A stretch of DNA of 64,000 bases from an uncultured Phycisphaerales bacterium. Lineage in GTDB: Bacteria > Planctomycetota > Phycisphaerae > Sedimentisphaerales > Anaerobacaceae. The notes beneath the pieces were generated by a model. It ran no database searches. It had not been told where the DNA came from and was given only the letters and a program-made list of their open reading frames with translations. The DNA lies in the NCBI GenBank assembly GCA_903857265.1, contig CAIODZ010000042.1, positions 87,513 to 151,512 on the forward strand, in the 5' to 3' direction. This document shows positions 9,010 to 18,281 of the stretch, piece by piece. Position 1 is the stretch's first letter, and the number at the start of each line of letters is the position of its first letter. The position numbers were made by a program, and so were the translations under genes.

Positions 9010-10134
9010 ATGTCTGATGAACAGCTCACATCTGAGTTGGAGCCGGAGGCACCTAAGCCGCCGCGAGTCGCTCTTATCGCGTCTCGCCGCACGCTTGCCG
9101 AATATCCTTCGTATCTCAAGCACCTGCTCGTCGGCCTGGCCGATGAGGCCGTCCCGGTCATTTTGATATGCCCGCCGGGAAGCGATACCGACTCTATCAT
9201 CCCACCGGCTGTCGAGGTCGTCAGGCACCCGGCAATTGATATACCCCTGATGCAGCATTACAATCTTCGCGTTCTTCTCAATCGAGTCAGTAAATTCGAA
9301 CCGGAGATTATTCATTGCCTTTGCGAAACTTCCGCCGCGACGGCTCGCTGGCTTGCTCGCAACCTTGATATCCCATATCTGCTCAATATAAATTCGATTT
9401 CCTCGCACTGGTCTGTCATTTCCTTTTCCCCAGTTCGTTGCGCCAATATCGTCGTGCCCGCCAAAACCATCGCCGACCATTTCGTGGCGACTCACCCCAG
9501 ATTCGCCGACCGTGTTCGCCAAATCAACGTCGGCACCTTCGTTGAGGATTCTACCGCGTGTTTTATGCATCCCGAGCATCTGCCTGGTATTGTTGTAGCT
9601 CCGCCTCTCGATAACCACGCCAATCTTGATAACATTTTCCAAGCGTTGCATCGCCTGATTGTCGATGGTTGTCAGTTTATCGTTGCCCTTATTGCTTCAG
9701 GACGACCCGAAGGATCGCTCTGGAAACAAATTCGCTCTCTTGACTTGCTTCACGCGGTTACTATCGTTCCTCCTTCGCTGGGCCTTTACTCCGCCGGTTC
9801 TGCCGCCGACGTATTCATTGCACCCAGACCATCCGGCAGATTCAATATGCTGCTCTTGACCGCGATGAGCGCTGGCTCCGTCGTCGCAGCGTCCCAAGGT
9901 GGTGTCGATGACCTAATTATCGAAGACAAAACCGCCTTCATTTTTAATCCCGATGACCAGCTTAGCGTTTATAATTGTCTTAAACGCATCTTTGACAGGC
10001 CCGATGAAGCCAGACGGCTTGCCGAGTCCGCCCAGCAATACCTCCGCCAAAACCACAACGTTAGCGGTATGGTTTCCGCTGTTATTTCCCTTTACAGGCA
10101 GGCCGTTTGCTCAAAGACCTGGGCAAACGCCTGA
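9010..10134 (+). CDS. GT4-like glycosyltransferase
   Basis: A 374-residue protein with the GT-B two-Rossmann layout. The N-terminal half has EIIHCLCETSAATARWLA and the C-terminal half has the donor-binding-like segment LLTAMSAGSVVAASQGGVDDLI, followed by a closing helix region. It is a weakly conserved GT4 relative: the usual Glu-x7-Glu pair is not clear, so donor and acceptor cannot be given and activity is not certain. A good ribosome site (AGGGGAT) precedes the ATG. Its place after the mur genes suggests cell-envelope glycan work, by position only. Confidence 0.72.
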   Translation: MSDEQLTSELEPEAPKPPRVALIASRRTLAEYPSYLKHLLVGLADEAVPVILICPPGSDTDSIIPPAVEVVRHPAIDIPLMQHYNLRVLLNRVSKFEPEIIHCLCETSAATARWLARNLDIPYLLNINSISSHWSVISFSPVRCANIVVPAKTIADHFVATHPRFADRVRQINVGTFVEDSTACFMHPEHLPGIVVAPPLDNHANLDNIFQALHRLIVDGCQFIVALIASGRPEGSLWKQIRSLDLLHAVTIVPPSLGLYSAGSAADVFIAPRPSGRFNMLLLTAMSAGSVVAASQGGVDDLIIEDKTAFIFNPDDQLSVYNCLKRIFDRPDEARRLAESAQQYLRQNHNVSGMVSAVISLYRQAVCSKTWANA

Positions 10135-10228
10135 TATTTGAAATAAATATAGGCGCTGGGACGTCTTACTTTTGGTTGTTTTCGTGCATAACGAGAATCC
10201 TTTTAACGTTTTTTAGGAGAATTGAATT

Positions 10229-10996
10229 ATGAATACCAAAGTTATTGTAGCGGTTGTGGTGCTGGCGTGCGTTGTAATGGCGCCGGTTGTTATTGCAGCA
10301 GAGGGGGTAGTGGGCGAGTGGGAATTCAAAAGCCAGATGCCAGCAAGGGCTATGACGGCGACGATGACGATTACGAAGAACGCCGAGGGCAAACTCGCGG
10401 GAACGTGGTCAACTCAAAGGGGTGAAAGCCAGCTGTCAGACATTACTTTCGAGAATGGCAAACTGAAATTTGTCCAGACCAATAGTTTTGGCGGCCAGGA
10501 GATGAAGACAACATACGAGGGAACGGTCGAGGGCGCGAAAATTACAGGTAAAGGCAAGGCGCAGTTTGGAGAATCCACTTTCGAGGGGACTTTACAGGGG
10601 GAAGCAAAAAAGGGAGCAGACGCTATTGTAGGCGAGTGGCAAATGAATGTTAATATACCTGCGAGGGAAAACGTGGAGAAGCTGACCATCACCAAGAACG
10701 CGGACGGCACGCTTGCCGGCAAATGGGTGGGCCAGAGGAGCGAAAGCAAAATTTCAAATATGAAGTTCGAAGGCGGGAAACTTACTTTTCTTCGCACCAG
10801 TGATTTCGGCGGCCGCATTATGGAGTCAGAGTTTGAAGGGACCGTTGAGGGCGACGCGATAAAGGGCGTATTCAAGAGTGACAGGGGCAACAGAGATGCA
10901 AATGCCACCCGCGTTGGTGCTGCCAAACCGGAACCGGCCAAGGCCGAGCCGAACAAGCCGGCACAAGCCAAACCGGGTGCGCCAAAACCCAAGTAA
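10229..10996 (+). CDS. Secreted protein with two copies of a beta-rich domain
   Basis: 255 residues. A signal peptide (MNTKVIVAVVVLACVVMAPV, cleaved near Ala24) is followed by two clearly related units of about 95 residues: VVGEWEFKSQMPARAMTATM near 28 and IVGEWQMNVNIPARENVEKL near 131. Each continues with TITKNA(E/D)G.LAG.W, then a region of .S.(I/L)S...(F)E.GKL.F and FGG....T/SEFEGTVEG. The C-terminal 30 residues are rich in Ala, Pro, Lys and Glu. The fold looks like a small lipocalin-like or beta-sandwich unit. No function is recognised. It has its own ribosome site (TAGGAGA) and is closed by a strong terminator, so it is probably a single-gene unit. Confidence 0.8.
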   Translation: MNTKVIVAVVVLACVVMAPVVIAAEGVVGEWEFKSQMPARAMTATMTITKNAEGKLAGTWSTQRGESQLSDITFENGKLKFVQTNSFGGQEMKTTYEGTVEGAKITGKGKAQFGESTFEGTLQGEAKKGADAIVGEWQMNVNIPARENVEKLTITKNADGTLAGKWVGQRSESKISNMKFEGGKLTFLRTSDFGGRIMESEFEGTVEGDAIKGVFKSDRGNRDANATRVGAAKPEPAKAEPNKPAQAKPGAPKPK

Positions 10997-11022
10997 AATC
11001 ACACTATCATAGAACAAGAACT

Positions 11023-11056
11023 AAAACCCCTCGATTTTTTATCGGGGGGTTTTTAT
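11023..11056 (+). terminator. Rho-independent terminator after the duplicated-domain protein
   Basis: The arms CCCCTCGAT and ATCGGGGGG (one G-U pair) enclose a six-T loop and are followed by a T-rich tract (GTTTTTATTT). It lies 27 nt beyond the stop codon at 10996. Confidence 0.88.
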
Positions 11057-11199
11057 TTGCGCCCGTTATTAAGCATTTGCGAAAGCCAATTAGGTATTTT
11101 CCTTATGGCTGCGCAGTCCTACTATCGGTAAAAGTATAAAAGTGAAATGTGATATAAGAAAAACAATCTTTTTGATTAGAGCGAGTTAAGGAGCCCAAA

Positions 11200-12183
11200 A
11201 TGAGCATCTTTAAAGTTGAGACATCTGCTTCAAAAAAGGTACGAACAGACACAATGTTCGCGGTTCGTATGCATTCATACGGCGGCCCGGAGGTATTGAA
11301 GTACGAAGAAATTCCGCGACCGAAGGCCGGAGCAGGTGAAATTCTGATAAAGGTTCACGCTGCCGGCATTAACCCCGTTGACTGGAAAATCCGCGAGGGG
11401 TATTTAAAAGAAATGGCCAATCGCACATTGCCCCTGATACCTGGCTGGGATTTCTCAGGTGTTGTGGATTCTATAGGCCCGGGTGCTAAAAAGTTTGAAG
11501 AAGGCGATGAAGTTTTCGGCAAGGGCGACCTGCTTCGTAATGGGGCATACGCTGAATATCTCGTGATGCGCGAGGAAGATGTGGAGTACAAGCCAAAGTC
11601 GGTTGACCATGTTCGCGCCGCGGCCATTCCTCTTGCATCCCTTACGGCCTGGCAATCGCTGTTTGAAGCCGCCGGTATCCAGTCAGGACAATCGGTTCTG
11701 ATTCACGCTGCCGCCGGCGGCGTGGGACATCTTGCGGTGCAGCTTGCAAAGTGGGCGGGTGCACGCGTAATAGGCACGGCGTCTAAAAGTAACTTGGATT
11801 TCCTGATGGAACTGGGTGTTGACGAGGCAATCGACTATCAGGCCACAAGATTCGAAGACGTCGTTCATAAAGTTGATATGGTTTTAGACACGATTGGAGG
11901 AGAAACGCAGAAACGGTCATTGAAAGTGTTGGCCAAAGGAGGGATTCTGGTTTCTATAGTAAGTCAGCCTTCTCAGGAGGAAGCCGACTCTTTTGGTGTG
12001 CGCCAGTCGTTTGTTTTTGTTCGGAATAACGCGACCCAGTTGGCTGAGATTTCAGACCTGGTTGATTCGGGTCTGCTTATACCCACCGTGGAAACTGTTT
12101 TGTCGCTTTCCGAAGCGTACTACGCCCAGGAATTAAACAAAGCGGGTCATACCCGTGGCAAGATAGTTCTGCGTATAGTATAA
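11200..12183 (+). CDS. NADP-dependent alcohol dehydrogenase / quinone oxidoreductase-like protein
   Basis: A 327-residue member of the zinc-free medium-chain dehydrogenase/reductase family. It shows YGGPEVLKYEEIPRP near the N-terminus, INPVDWKIREG, PGWDFSGVV and the nucleotide-binding AAAGGVGHLAVQLAK near residue 170. No catalytic zinc cysteine/histidine set is seen, so quinone or enone reduction is likelier than alcohol oxidation. An AAGGAG ribosome site precedes the ATG at 11200. A later ATG at 11254 (MFAVRMHSYGG) also fits the family start, which leaves the first 18 residues uncertain. It converges with the HAD phosphatase gene, 9 nt apart. Confidence 0.85.
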   Translation: MSIFKVETSASKKVRTDTMFAVRMHSYGGPEVLKYEEIPRPKAGAGEILIKVHAAGINPVDWKIREGYLKEMANRTLPLIPGWDFSGVVDSIGPGAKKFEEGDEVFGKGDLLRNGAYAEYLVMREEDVEYKPKSVDHVRAAAIPLASLTAWQSLFEAAGIQSGQSVLIHAAAGGVGHLAVQLAKWAGARVIGTASKSNLDFLMELGVDEAIDYQATRFEDVVHKVDMVLDTIGGETQKRSLKVLAKGGILVSIVSQPSQEEADSFGVRQSFVFVRNNATQLAEISDLVDSGLLIPTVETVLSLSEAYYAQELNKAGHTRGKIVLRIV

Positions 12184-12192
12184 AAGCCGGCG

Positions 12193-12858
12193 TTAAAGAT
12201 TTCGCGGATTGTCGATAATGCCGAGGACGTCGAGCGGATTATCGATGAGGATTTTTGCGCCGGATTCGATCAGTTCATCGGCGGTGCGATAGCCCCATAA
12301 GCAGCCGACGGGAAACATTCCCGCCGCGACGGCTGTTTTCATATCGGTGCTGGTATCGCCTAAGTAAAGGAATTGCTCGGGCGCAATTACCAGCTTCTTT
12401 ACGATTTGCAACGCCATTGTGGGGTCCGGTTTTAATGGGACATCAGGCAATGCACCCTGAACAATTTTAAATCGCCACTGCGGAAGTATTTTTTCGACCA
12501 TAACCTTTGTGAAGCGGTCGTTTTTATTGGAAAGTATTGCCAAAGACAAGCCGCGTCGCGGAAGTTCCGTCAAAAGTTCCGGTATGCCTGTGTATGGGTG
12601 GGTATTATCGCCCCAGCATTTGTCGTAGATTTCTTCCGAATACATCGCGACTTTCCTGACGAATTCAGGGTCGCGCGCCGATTCAGGCAGGGCACGCTGG
12701 GCCTCGGTTTCAACGCTTTCGCCTATGAAATACTTATACGCGTCAACAGGATGTGGCGAAAAGCCAAAGTGAACAAGGGCTTTGTTCATCGCGTCGGCGA
12801 CGTCTGTCAGCGTATAAAGCAGCGTGCCATCGAGGTCAAACAAAACGGCTTTGAACAT
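12193..12858 (-). CDS. HAD-family hydrolase, phosphoglycolate phosphatase-like
   Basis: 221 residues, the normal size for a Gph/PGP-type HAD phosphatase. Motif I is DLDGT at residues 8-12, motif II the Ser in LSNKND near 110, and motif III/IV a Lys followed by LYLGDTSTDMKTAVAAGM near 165. The small four-helix cap between motifs I and II is present. The substrate is probably phosphoglycolate or another small phosphate ester, but this class is promiscuous. It lies 17 nt downstream of ahcY on the same strand and is probably co-transcribed with it. Confidence 0.86.
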   Translation of the reverse strand: MFKAVLFDLDGTLLYTLTDVADAMNKALVHFGFSPHPVDAYKYFIGESVETEAQRALPESARDPEFVRKVAMYSEEIYDKCWGDNTHPYTGIPELLTELPRRGLSLAILSNKNDRFTKVMVEKILPQWRFKIVQGALPDVPLKPDPTMALQIVKKLVIAPEQFLYLGDTSTDMKTAVAAGMFPVGCLWGYRTADELIESGAKILIDNPLDVLGIIDNPRNL

Positions 12859-12875
12859 GTTGAATTACCCGCCGG

Positions 12876-14147
<1,272 letters not shown>

Positions 14148-14163
14148 TCAAGTAAAAACACAA

Positions 14164-14192
14164 ATTATACACATCAGGCATCTGATTTTCAA
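14164..14192 (-). promoter_or_regulatory. Sigma70-type promoter of ahcY
   Basis: On the minus strand TTGAAA (14187-14192) and TATAAT (14164-14169) are separated by exactly 17 nt and lie about 30 nt before the ahcY ATG. The spacer holds a small inverted repeat, ATCAG-N4-CTGAT, which could be a regulator site. Confidence 0.78.
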
Positions 14193-14341
14193 GCGGAAAC
14201 CGTGTCTTGTTACGATTCGGCCGGGTTGATTTTCGTCGGCAGGCAAATCTGTTATATAGTGTAATTGCCGCTGGAATAGGTGAGCCAGAAGGGACTTAAC
14301 AGATAAACTTTCGTTCCCGAGACGTTAAAGATATGGCAAAA

Positions 14342-14415
14342 TGGGCGATACAGGGTTCGAACCTGTGACCTCACGGGTGTGATCCGTGCGCTCTAACCAG
14401 CTGAGCTAATCGCCC
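14342..14415 (-). tRNA. tRNA-Val (anticodon CAC)
   Basis: A 74-nt cloverleaf on the minus strand. The acceptor arms GGGCGAT and ATCGCCC pair fully; the D-arm is GCTC...GAGC; the anticodon stem CACGG/CCGTG encloses the loop ATCACAC, giving anticodon CAC (valine, GTG codons). The T-arm is ACAGG-TTCGAAC-CCTGT and the discriminator base is A. CCA is not encoded. It is an isolated tRNA gene between ahcY and nikR with no integrase or attachment-site duplication visible. Confidence 0.95.
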
Positions 14416-14426
14416 TGCACAATCAT

Positions 14427-14456
14427 ATTAGAAACGATTAGGCCTGTTATTGTCAA
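14427..14456 (-). promoter_or_regulatory. Promoter of the tRNA-Val gene
   Basis: On the minus strand TTGACA (14451-14456), an 18-nt spacer and TCTAAT (14427-14432) lie 12 nt before the mature tRNA 5' end. The perfect -35 box suggests the tRNA is transcribed independently of nikR. Confidence 0.65.
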
Positions 14457-14479
14457 GCTTAAACGCGGGCATACTTCGC

Positions 14480-14893
14480 TTACAGTCCTTCATTTGCCAG
14501 CAGATTAACGCGCCCCAATTTGACGCCTTTAATGCTTATGAGTTTTTCGCCCATTTTGTTTATCTCGCCGACTTTGCCCCGCAGAACTATCACTTCGAGG
14601 CAGTCATGATGGTCCAGATGAACGTGAAGAGAAGAAATGGTTTTCAGGACATGCGAATGCTGAAGCTCGGTCAGCCGTTCCATAATCGCGGTTGCGTGAT
14701 GGTCATACACCAAGACAACCGCGGCAACCGCCTCGGCCTTATCGTTGGTCAGCCGATTATCGTTTAACTGCTGCCTGATTAAATCGCGTATCGCCTCCGA
14801 CCGGCTCTGATAACCCTTCTCGGCAATCAGTTTGTCGAATGCCCCAAGCAATTCCTTCTCAAGCGACACACCAATTCGCTCTATACCCGCCAT
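14480..14893 (-). CDS. nikR: Nickel-responsive regulator NikR family
   Basis: A 137-residue ribbon-helix-helix repressor with a C-terminal ACT-like metal-binding domain. The N-terminal strand and helices (RIGVSLEKELL, YQSRSEAIRDLI) form the DNA-binding part. The four high-affinity nickel ligands of E. coli NikR (His76, His87, His89, Cys95) all have equivalents with matching spacing: His79, His90, His92 and Cys98, inside SLHVHLDHHDC. The protein should therefore bind nickel. No nickel transporter or nickel enzyme gene is in the window. It starts 36 nt after the metX-metW gene on the same strand, so the two may share a transcript. Confidence 0.92.
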   Translation of the reverse strand: MAGIERIGVSLEKELLGAFDKLIAEKGYQSRSEAIRDLIRQQLNDNRLTNDKAEAVAAVVLVYDHHATAIMERLTELQHSHVLKTISSLHVHLDHHDCLEVIVLRGKVGEINKMGEKLISIKGVKLGRVNLLANEGL

Positions 14894-14929
14894 TATATTT
14901 CTCCTGCAACACCCGTTGAGATTCGCAAA

Positions 14930-16729
14930 CTAATCCCTGCTCGTTACATAAACCGCCTGGTCGGCGAACAAATTCGGCGCAAACTTCACTTGGCTGCCTC
15001 GCGTTTCGCTCAATGCTATTTTCTTTTCAACCTTTACGCCGAGCTTGCCGCAAAATCTGTCAAAATCCTTAATGGTGAAGAAGTGCACGTTCGGCGAATT
15101 ATACCATTCGAAAGGCAGGTTGCCGGTCACCGGCGCCTTGCCCAGAAACGCCATTTGTAATCTGCATCGCCAGTGCGCGAAATTCGGGAAGCTGACAATC
15201 ACTTTTTTGCCGACCCGCAGCATTTCGAGAAGCGCCTTTTCGGGATTTTTCAACGTCTGCACCGTCTGCGAAAGTATCACATAATCGAAGCTCTTGTCGG
15301 CATAATATTCAAGCCCCTGTTCGACATCCTGCTGAATAACGGGCAATCCCCGGCAGACACAATCCAGCACATATTCCTGGCCGAGTTCGACGCCTTCGCC
15401 TTTTATGTGTTTGTCTCGGACAAGGTTCGCAAGCAGCTCGCCGCTGCCGCAGCCAACGTCAAGCACAGAGCTATCCGGCTCAATAAGCGATTCTATAAGG
15501 TCGTAATCGACCCGCGCTCTTTGTGGCTGGTCAAAAACATCCAGCTTTCGTCCCCGCTGGGCGATACAGGAACATGGTTTGCGATTCTGCGGGTCATACG
15601 TCGCTTTCAGAAAACAACATATAAATTGCCCGAGCGTTTCTATTTCCAGCAAAAAAGCGTCGTGACCATAAGGCGAGGCGATATCGCAGTAGCTGACGTC
15701 CTTGCGATTTGCGGCAATCGCTTCGGCTATCGCCCTCGATTGCGCAGGCGTGAAAAGCCAGTCGCTCGACAAGCTCACAATAAAAAACCGGCTTTGAGCG
15801 TTAGCGAACGCCTGTTGCAGTGAGCCGTAGTCCTTTGTAAGGTCGAAATAATCCGACGCTTTGGTAATGTAAAGGTAACTGTTGGCGTCGAACCGTTCGA
15901 CGAAGCTTTGCCCCTGATAATCAAGATATGTCTCGACAGCGAACTCCGAGGCAAAATCGTATTTGTAGTCGTCGGCAGTCCGCAGTTTTCTGCCGAATTT
16001 ATCACGCATACTCTCTTCGGACAAATAGGTAATATGTCCTATCATCCGGGCAATGCCAAGTCCCTGTGCGGGCTGACCGGTCTCGTGGTATTGCCCATCA
16101 GCAAAATTAGAGTCCGCCAGTATCGCGTTTCGCCCCACCGCGTCGAATGCTATTGATTGTGCGCTTAAATGGCTTGTAGTTGCTATCGGTATCGCCGCTT
16201 TGACAAAATCAGGATACTGAATCGACCACTGCAAAACCTGCATTCCGCCTATTGAGCCGCCTAACACGGCCAACAATTTTTTTACGCCGAGCTTATCCAG
16301 CAGGAGCTTTTGGACCTTCACCATATCTGCTATTGTGATAATCGGGAAATCAAGCCCGTACGGTTTGCCGGTTTTTGGGTTAATCGAGGATGGCCCAGTC
16401 GTGCCGGAACAGCCGCCTAAAAAATTCGAGCAAATCACAAAATATTTATTGGTATCAATACCCTTCCCAGGCCCGACCATATTGTCCCACCAGCCGGGTT
16501 TGCGGTCATCAGGACTGTTTAATCCCGCAACGTGGGCGTTGCCGCTGAGGGCATGGCAAACCAGGACAGCATTATCCCCCGTCGCGTCGGGCTTGCCGTA
16601 TGTCTCGTATGCCACGTCAATCGGCCCAAGCGTTTTGCCGCACGCAAGTTCCAGCGGATTATTCTCTTCGACAACCCGTATTATCTGCGTTTTAACTATA
16701 CCAACCGAGTTTTCCTTCGAGTTTGCCAT
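14930..16729 (-). CDS. metXW: MetX-MetW fusion: homoserine O-acetyltransferase plus methyltransferase-like MetW
   Basis: 599 residues in one unbroken frame. Residues 1-390 are an alpha/beta hydrolase of the MetX type: CHALSGNAHVAG near 58, the nucleophile in LGGSIGGMQ (Ser159), Asp in SSDWLF (Asp323) and His in YGHDAFL (His356). Residues about 405-599 are a class I methyltransferase-like MetW, with LDVGCGSG at 423-430, SFDYVILSQTVQTL and SFPNFAHWRCR. In most bacteria metX and metW are separate, adjacent genes, and MetW is thought to support MetX activity. The fusion fixes their ratio. The product O-acetylhomoserine feeds methionine synthesis, consistent with ahcY nearby. A Cys-rich linker (KPCSCIAQRG) joins the two parts. 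Confidence 0.92.
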   Translation of the reverse strand: MANSKENSVGIVKTQIIRVVEENNPLELACGKTLGPIDVAYETYGKPDATGDNAVLVCHALSGNAHVAGLNSPDDRKPGWWDNMVGPGKGIDTNKYFVICSNFLGGCSGTTGPSSINPKTGKPYGLDFPIITIADMVKVQKLLLDKLGVKKLLAVLGGSIGGMQVLQWSIQYPDFVKAAIPIATTSHLSAQSIAFDAVGRNAILADSNFADGQYHETGQPAQGLGIARMIGHITYLSEESMRDKFGRKLRTADDYKYDFASEFAVETYLDYQGQSFVERFDANSYLYITKASDYFDLTKDYGSLQQAFANAQSRFFIVSLSSDWLFTPAQSRAIAEAIAANRKDVSYCDIASPYGHDAFLLEIETLGQFICCFLKATYDPQNRKPCSCIAQRGRKLDVFDQPQRARVDYDLIESLIEPDSSVLDVGCGSGELLANLVRDKHIKGEGVELGQEYVLDCVCRGLPVIQQDVEQGLEYYADKSFDYVILSQTVQTLKNPEKALLEMLRVGKKVIVSFPNFAHWRCRLQMAFLGKAPVTGNLPFEWYNSPNVHFFTIKDFDRFCGKLGVKVEKKIALSETRGSQVKFAPNLFADQAVYVTSRD

Positions 16730-16836
16730 AATAAGCCCCAGTATACCTCAAATCACAGGGCTGTAAAGTATATGGTGGCCCCTATTTAACGCCTTTGGGC
16801 TGGATAATTTTATATTCCTATTGTCTCCAAAAACAC

Positions 16837-16865
16837 TTGACACTGTTGCGTCGTATATGTAAATT
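16837..16865 (+). promoter_or_regulatory. Promoter of the small basic protein gene
   Basis: A perfect TTGACA (16837-16842), a 17-nt spacer and TAAATT (16860-16865) lie about 70 nt before the ATG at 16935. Confidence 0.75.
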
Positions 16866-16875
16866 GTCACGTAAT

Positions 16876-16910
16876 GGTGTCGTCCCTCGATGGGGATATA
16901 TTATGACACC
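16876..16910 (+). promoter_or_regulatory. Nested hairpin in the leader of the small basic protein gene
   Basis: GGTGTC (16876-16881) can pair with GACACC (16905-16910), and inside it TCCC pairs with GGGGA around a TCGAT loop. The structure sits between the promoter and the ribosome site of the gene at 16935 and has no T-run after it, so it is a leader structure or protein-binding site rather than a terminator. Confidence 0.45.
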
Positions 16911-16934
16911 GAGCTTTTGTGAAAGGGGACACAA

Positions 16935-17129
16935 ATGGCAAAGAAAAGAAGTCCAAGGGGACAGTGGAGTAAAGGGGATCTCAACCTGCTCAAAAGGTTG
17001 TTTTCCGTAACCGCCACTTCCAAAATCGCCAAAAAGGTTGGACGCAAGACTGACGCCGTAAAAAAGAAGGCGTCCAGAATGGGACTTAAAAAGTCAAAGG
17101 CCTATCTGAAACGCATCGGCAGGGCATAG
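16935..17129 (+). CDS. Small basic helix-turn-helix (Myb/SANT-like) DNA-binding protein
   Basis: 64 residues, with more than a quarter Lys/Arg. The arrangement W-x-K-G-D-L-N-L-L-K-R-L-F, then T-S-K-I-A-K-K-V-G-R-K-T and DAVKKKASRMGL is that of a three-helix Myb/SANT or GcrA-like fold: a tryptophan in helix 1, an 'IAKKVGRK' turn and a recognition helix with regularly spaced lysines. This type of small protein is common in planctomycetes. It probably binds DNA, but the target is unknown. The strong ribosome site AAAGGGGA and an upstream consensus promoter suggest high expression. Confidence 0.75.
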   Translation: MAKKRSPRGQWSKGDLNLLKRLFSVTATSKIAKKVGRKTDAVKKKASRMGLKKSKAYLKRIGRA

Positions 17130-17246
17130 CGTCCCGATTGTAACGGGGACCCGCCCCGGACAACATCGAATGGTTTGATTTCGCCTGCGCAATTTAATAT
17201 ACTGAATCGGCGAAGCCGGAAGGTATATATATAGCAGGTGGAACAA

Positions 17247-18275
17247 ATGACAGCTAATCTGAAACAAGCCGTCTTGTGGGAACAGGCACAAGGCAAGAAG
17301 GTGCAGTGTTTTCTTTGTGCGCACCGTTGCCTGATTGCCGAGGGTAAAACCGGTATATGCGCTGTCCGCAGGAATGTCGACGGCGTTCTGTACTCGCTCA
17401 ATTACAACAAGGTTGTCTCGGCGAATCCCGACCCGATAGAGAAAAAGCCGTTGTTTCATTTCCAGCCGGGAAGCAAAAGTTTTTCGATTGCGACGATGGG
17501 CTGCAATTTCCGCTGCGAATTCTGCCAGAACTGGCAGATTAGCCAGGCGGTCGTCGAGACAGGCGAATTTGAGGGCGAGGCCATCAGCCCGGAGCAAATC
17601 GTAAATGCCGCCATTCAATCCGGCTGCAAAAGCATTTCCTACACATATACCGAACCGACCATTTTTATGGAGCTGGCAGCCGACTGCGCTAAATTGGCAA
17701 AACAACACGGCCTTAAAAACGTCTTCGTCAGCAACGGATACCAGACCAGAGAGGCGATTGATTTTGCGATTGAATGGTTAGACGCAATCAATCTGGACCT
17801 CAAGGCGTTCAGCGAGGATTATTATCACCGGCTGTGCAAGGCAAAGCTCCAGCCTGTCCTCAATACAATTGAATACATCGCCAAACATACCAATATATGG
17901 ATGGAAACGACAACGCTGCTGCTGCCCGATGAGAACGATTCCGATGAGGAATTAAAACGGCTTACCGATTTCCTTGTTACAAAAGCCGGCCCCGATTTCC
18001 CCTGGCATATCAGCCGATTCTACCCGCAATATAAATATGCCGATTCACAGCCCACACCGCCCAAATCGCTCCAGCGGGCTTATGAAATCGGCAAAAAGGC
18101 GGGCCTGCACTACGTCTATCTCGGCAACGTCCCCGGCTCAAAACAGGAAAACACATATTGTTATAAATGCGGCCACTCGCTCATCGAGCGAATCGGCTAT
18201 AATGTCGCCTCGAACAAAATTAAGAACTCAACCTGTTCCGACTGTGGCACTAAAATTGCCGGGCGATGGGAATAA
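17247..18275 (+). CDS. amrS: Radical SAM enzyme of the AmmeMemoRadiSam type
   Basis: 342 residues. The cluster motif CNFRCEFC (CxxxCxxC) near residue 86 follows the family hallmark FHFQPGSKSFSIATMGC. An N-terminal Cys set (CFLCAHRCLIAEGKTGIC) is also typical. The usual partners, the AmmeMemo proteins, are not in the window. The C-terminus carries a CYKCGHS...CSDCGTK zinc ribbon. The substrate is not established for this family. I chose the ATG at 17247 because AGGTGG sits 6 nt before it; the GTG at 17238 lies inside that ribosome site. pdxB follows after 6 nt and folP directly after that. Confidence 0.88.
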   Translation: MTANLKQAVLWEQAQGKKVQCFLCAHRCLIAEGKTGICAVRRNVDGVLYSLNYNKVVSANPDPIEKKPLFHFQPGSKSFSIATMGCNFRCEFCQNWQISQAVVETGEFEGEAISPEQIVNAAIQSGCKSISYTYTEPTIFMELAADCAKLAKQHGLKNVFVSNGYQTREAIDFAIEWLDAINLDLKAFSEDYYHRLCKAKLQPVLNTIEYIAKHTNIWMETTTLLLPDENDSDEELKRLTDFLVTKAGPDFPWHISRFYPQYKYADSQPTPPKSLQRAYEIGKKAGLHYVYLGNVPGSKQENTYCYKCGHSLIERIGYNVASNKIKNSTCSDCGTKIAGRWE

Positions 18276-18281
18276 TAAACA

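Noticed and set aside
8821..9651. 276-codon antisense frame over mraY and the GT4 gene
   Set aside because: Both genes on the plus strand have clear family motifs and the antisense product resembles nothing.
15173..15823. 216-codon frame antisense to the metX-metW gene
   Set aside because: It lies entirely within a gene with intact MetX and MetW motifs, so it is a shadow.
16730..16800. SAM riboswitch upstream of metX-metW
   Set aside because: The stretch is only 70 bp with no matching pairs of conserved helices.
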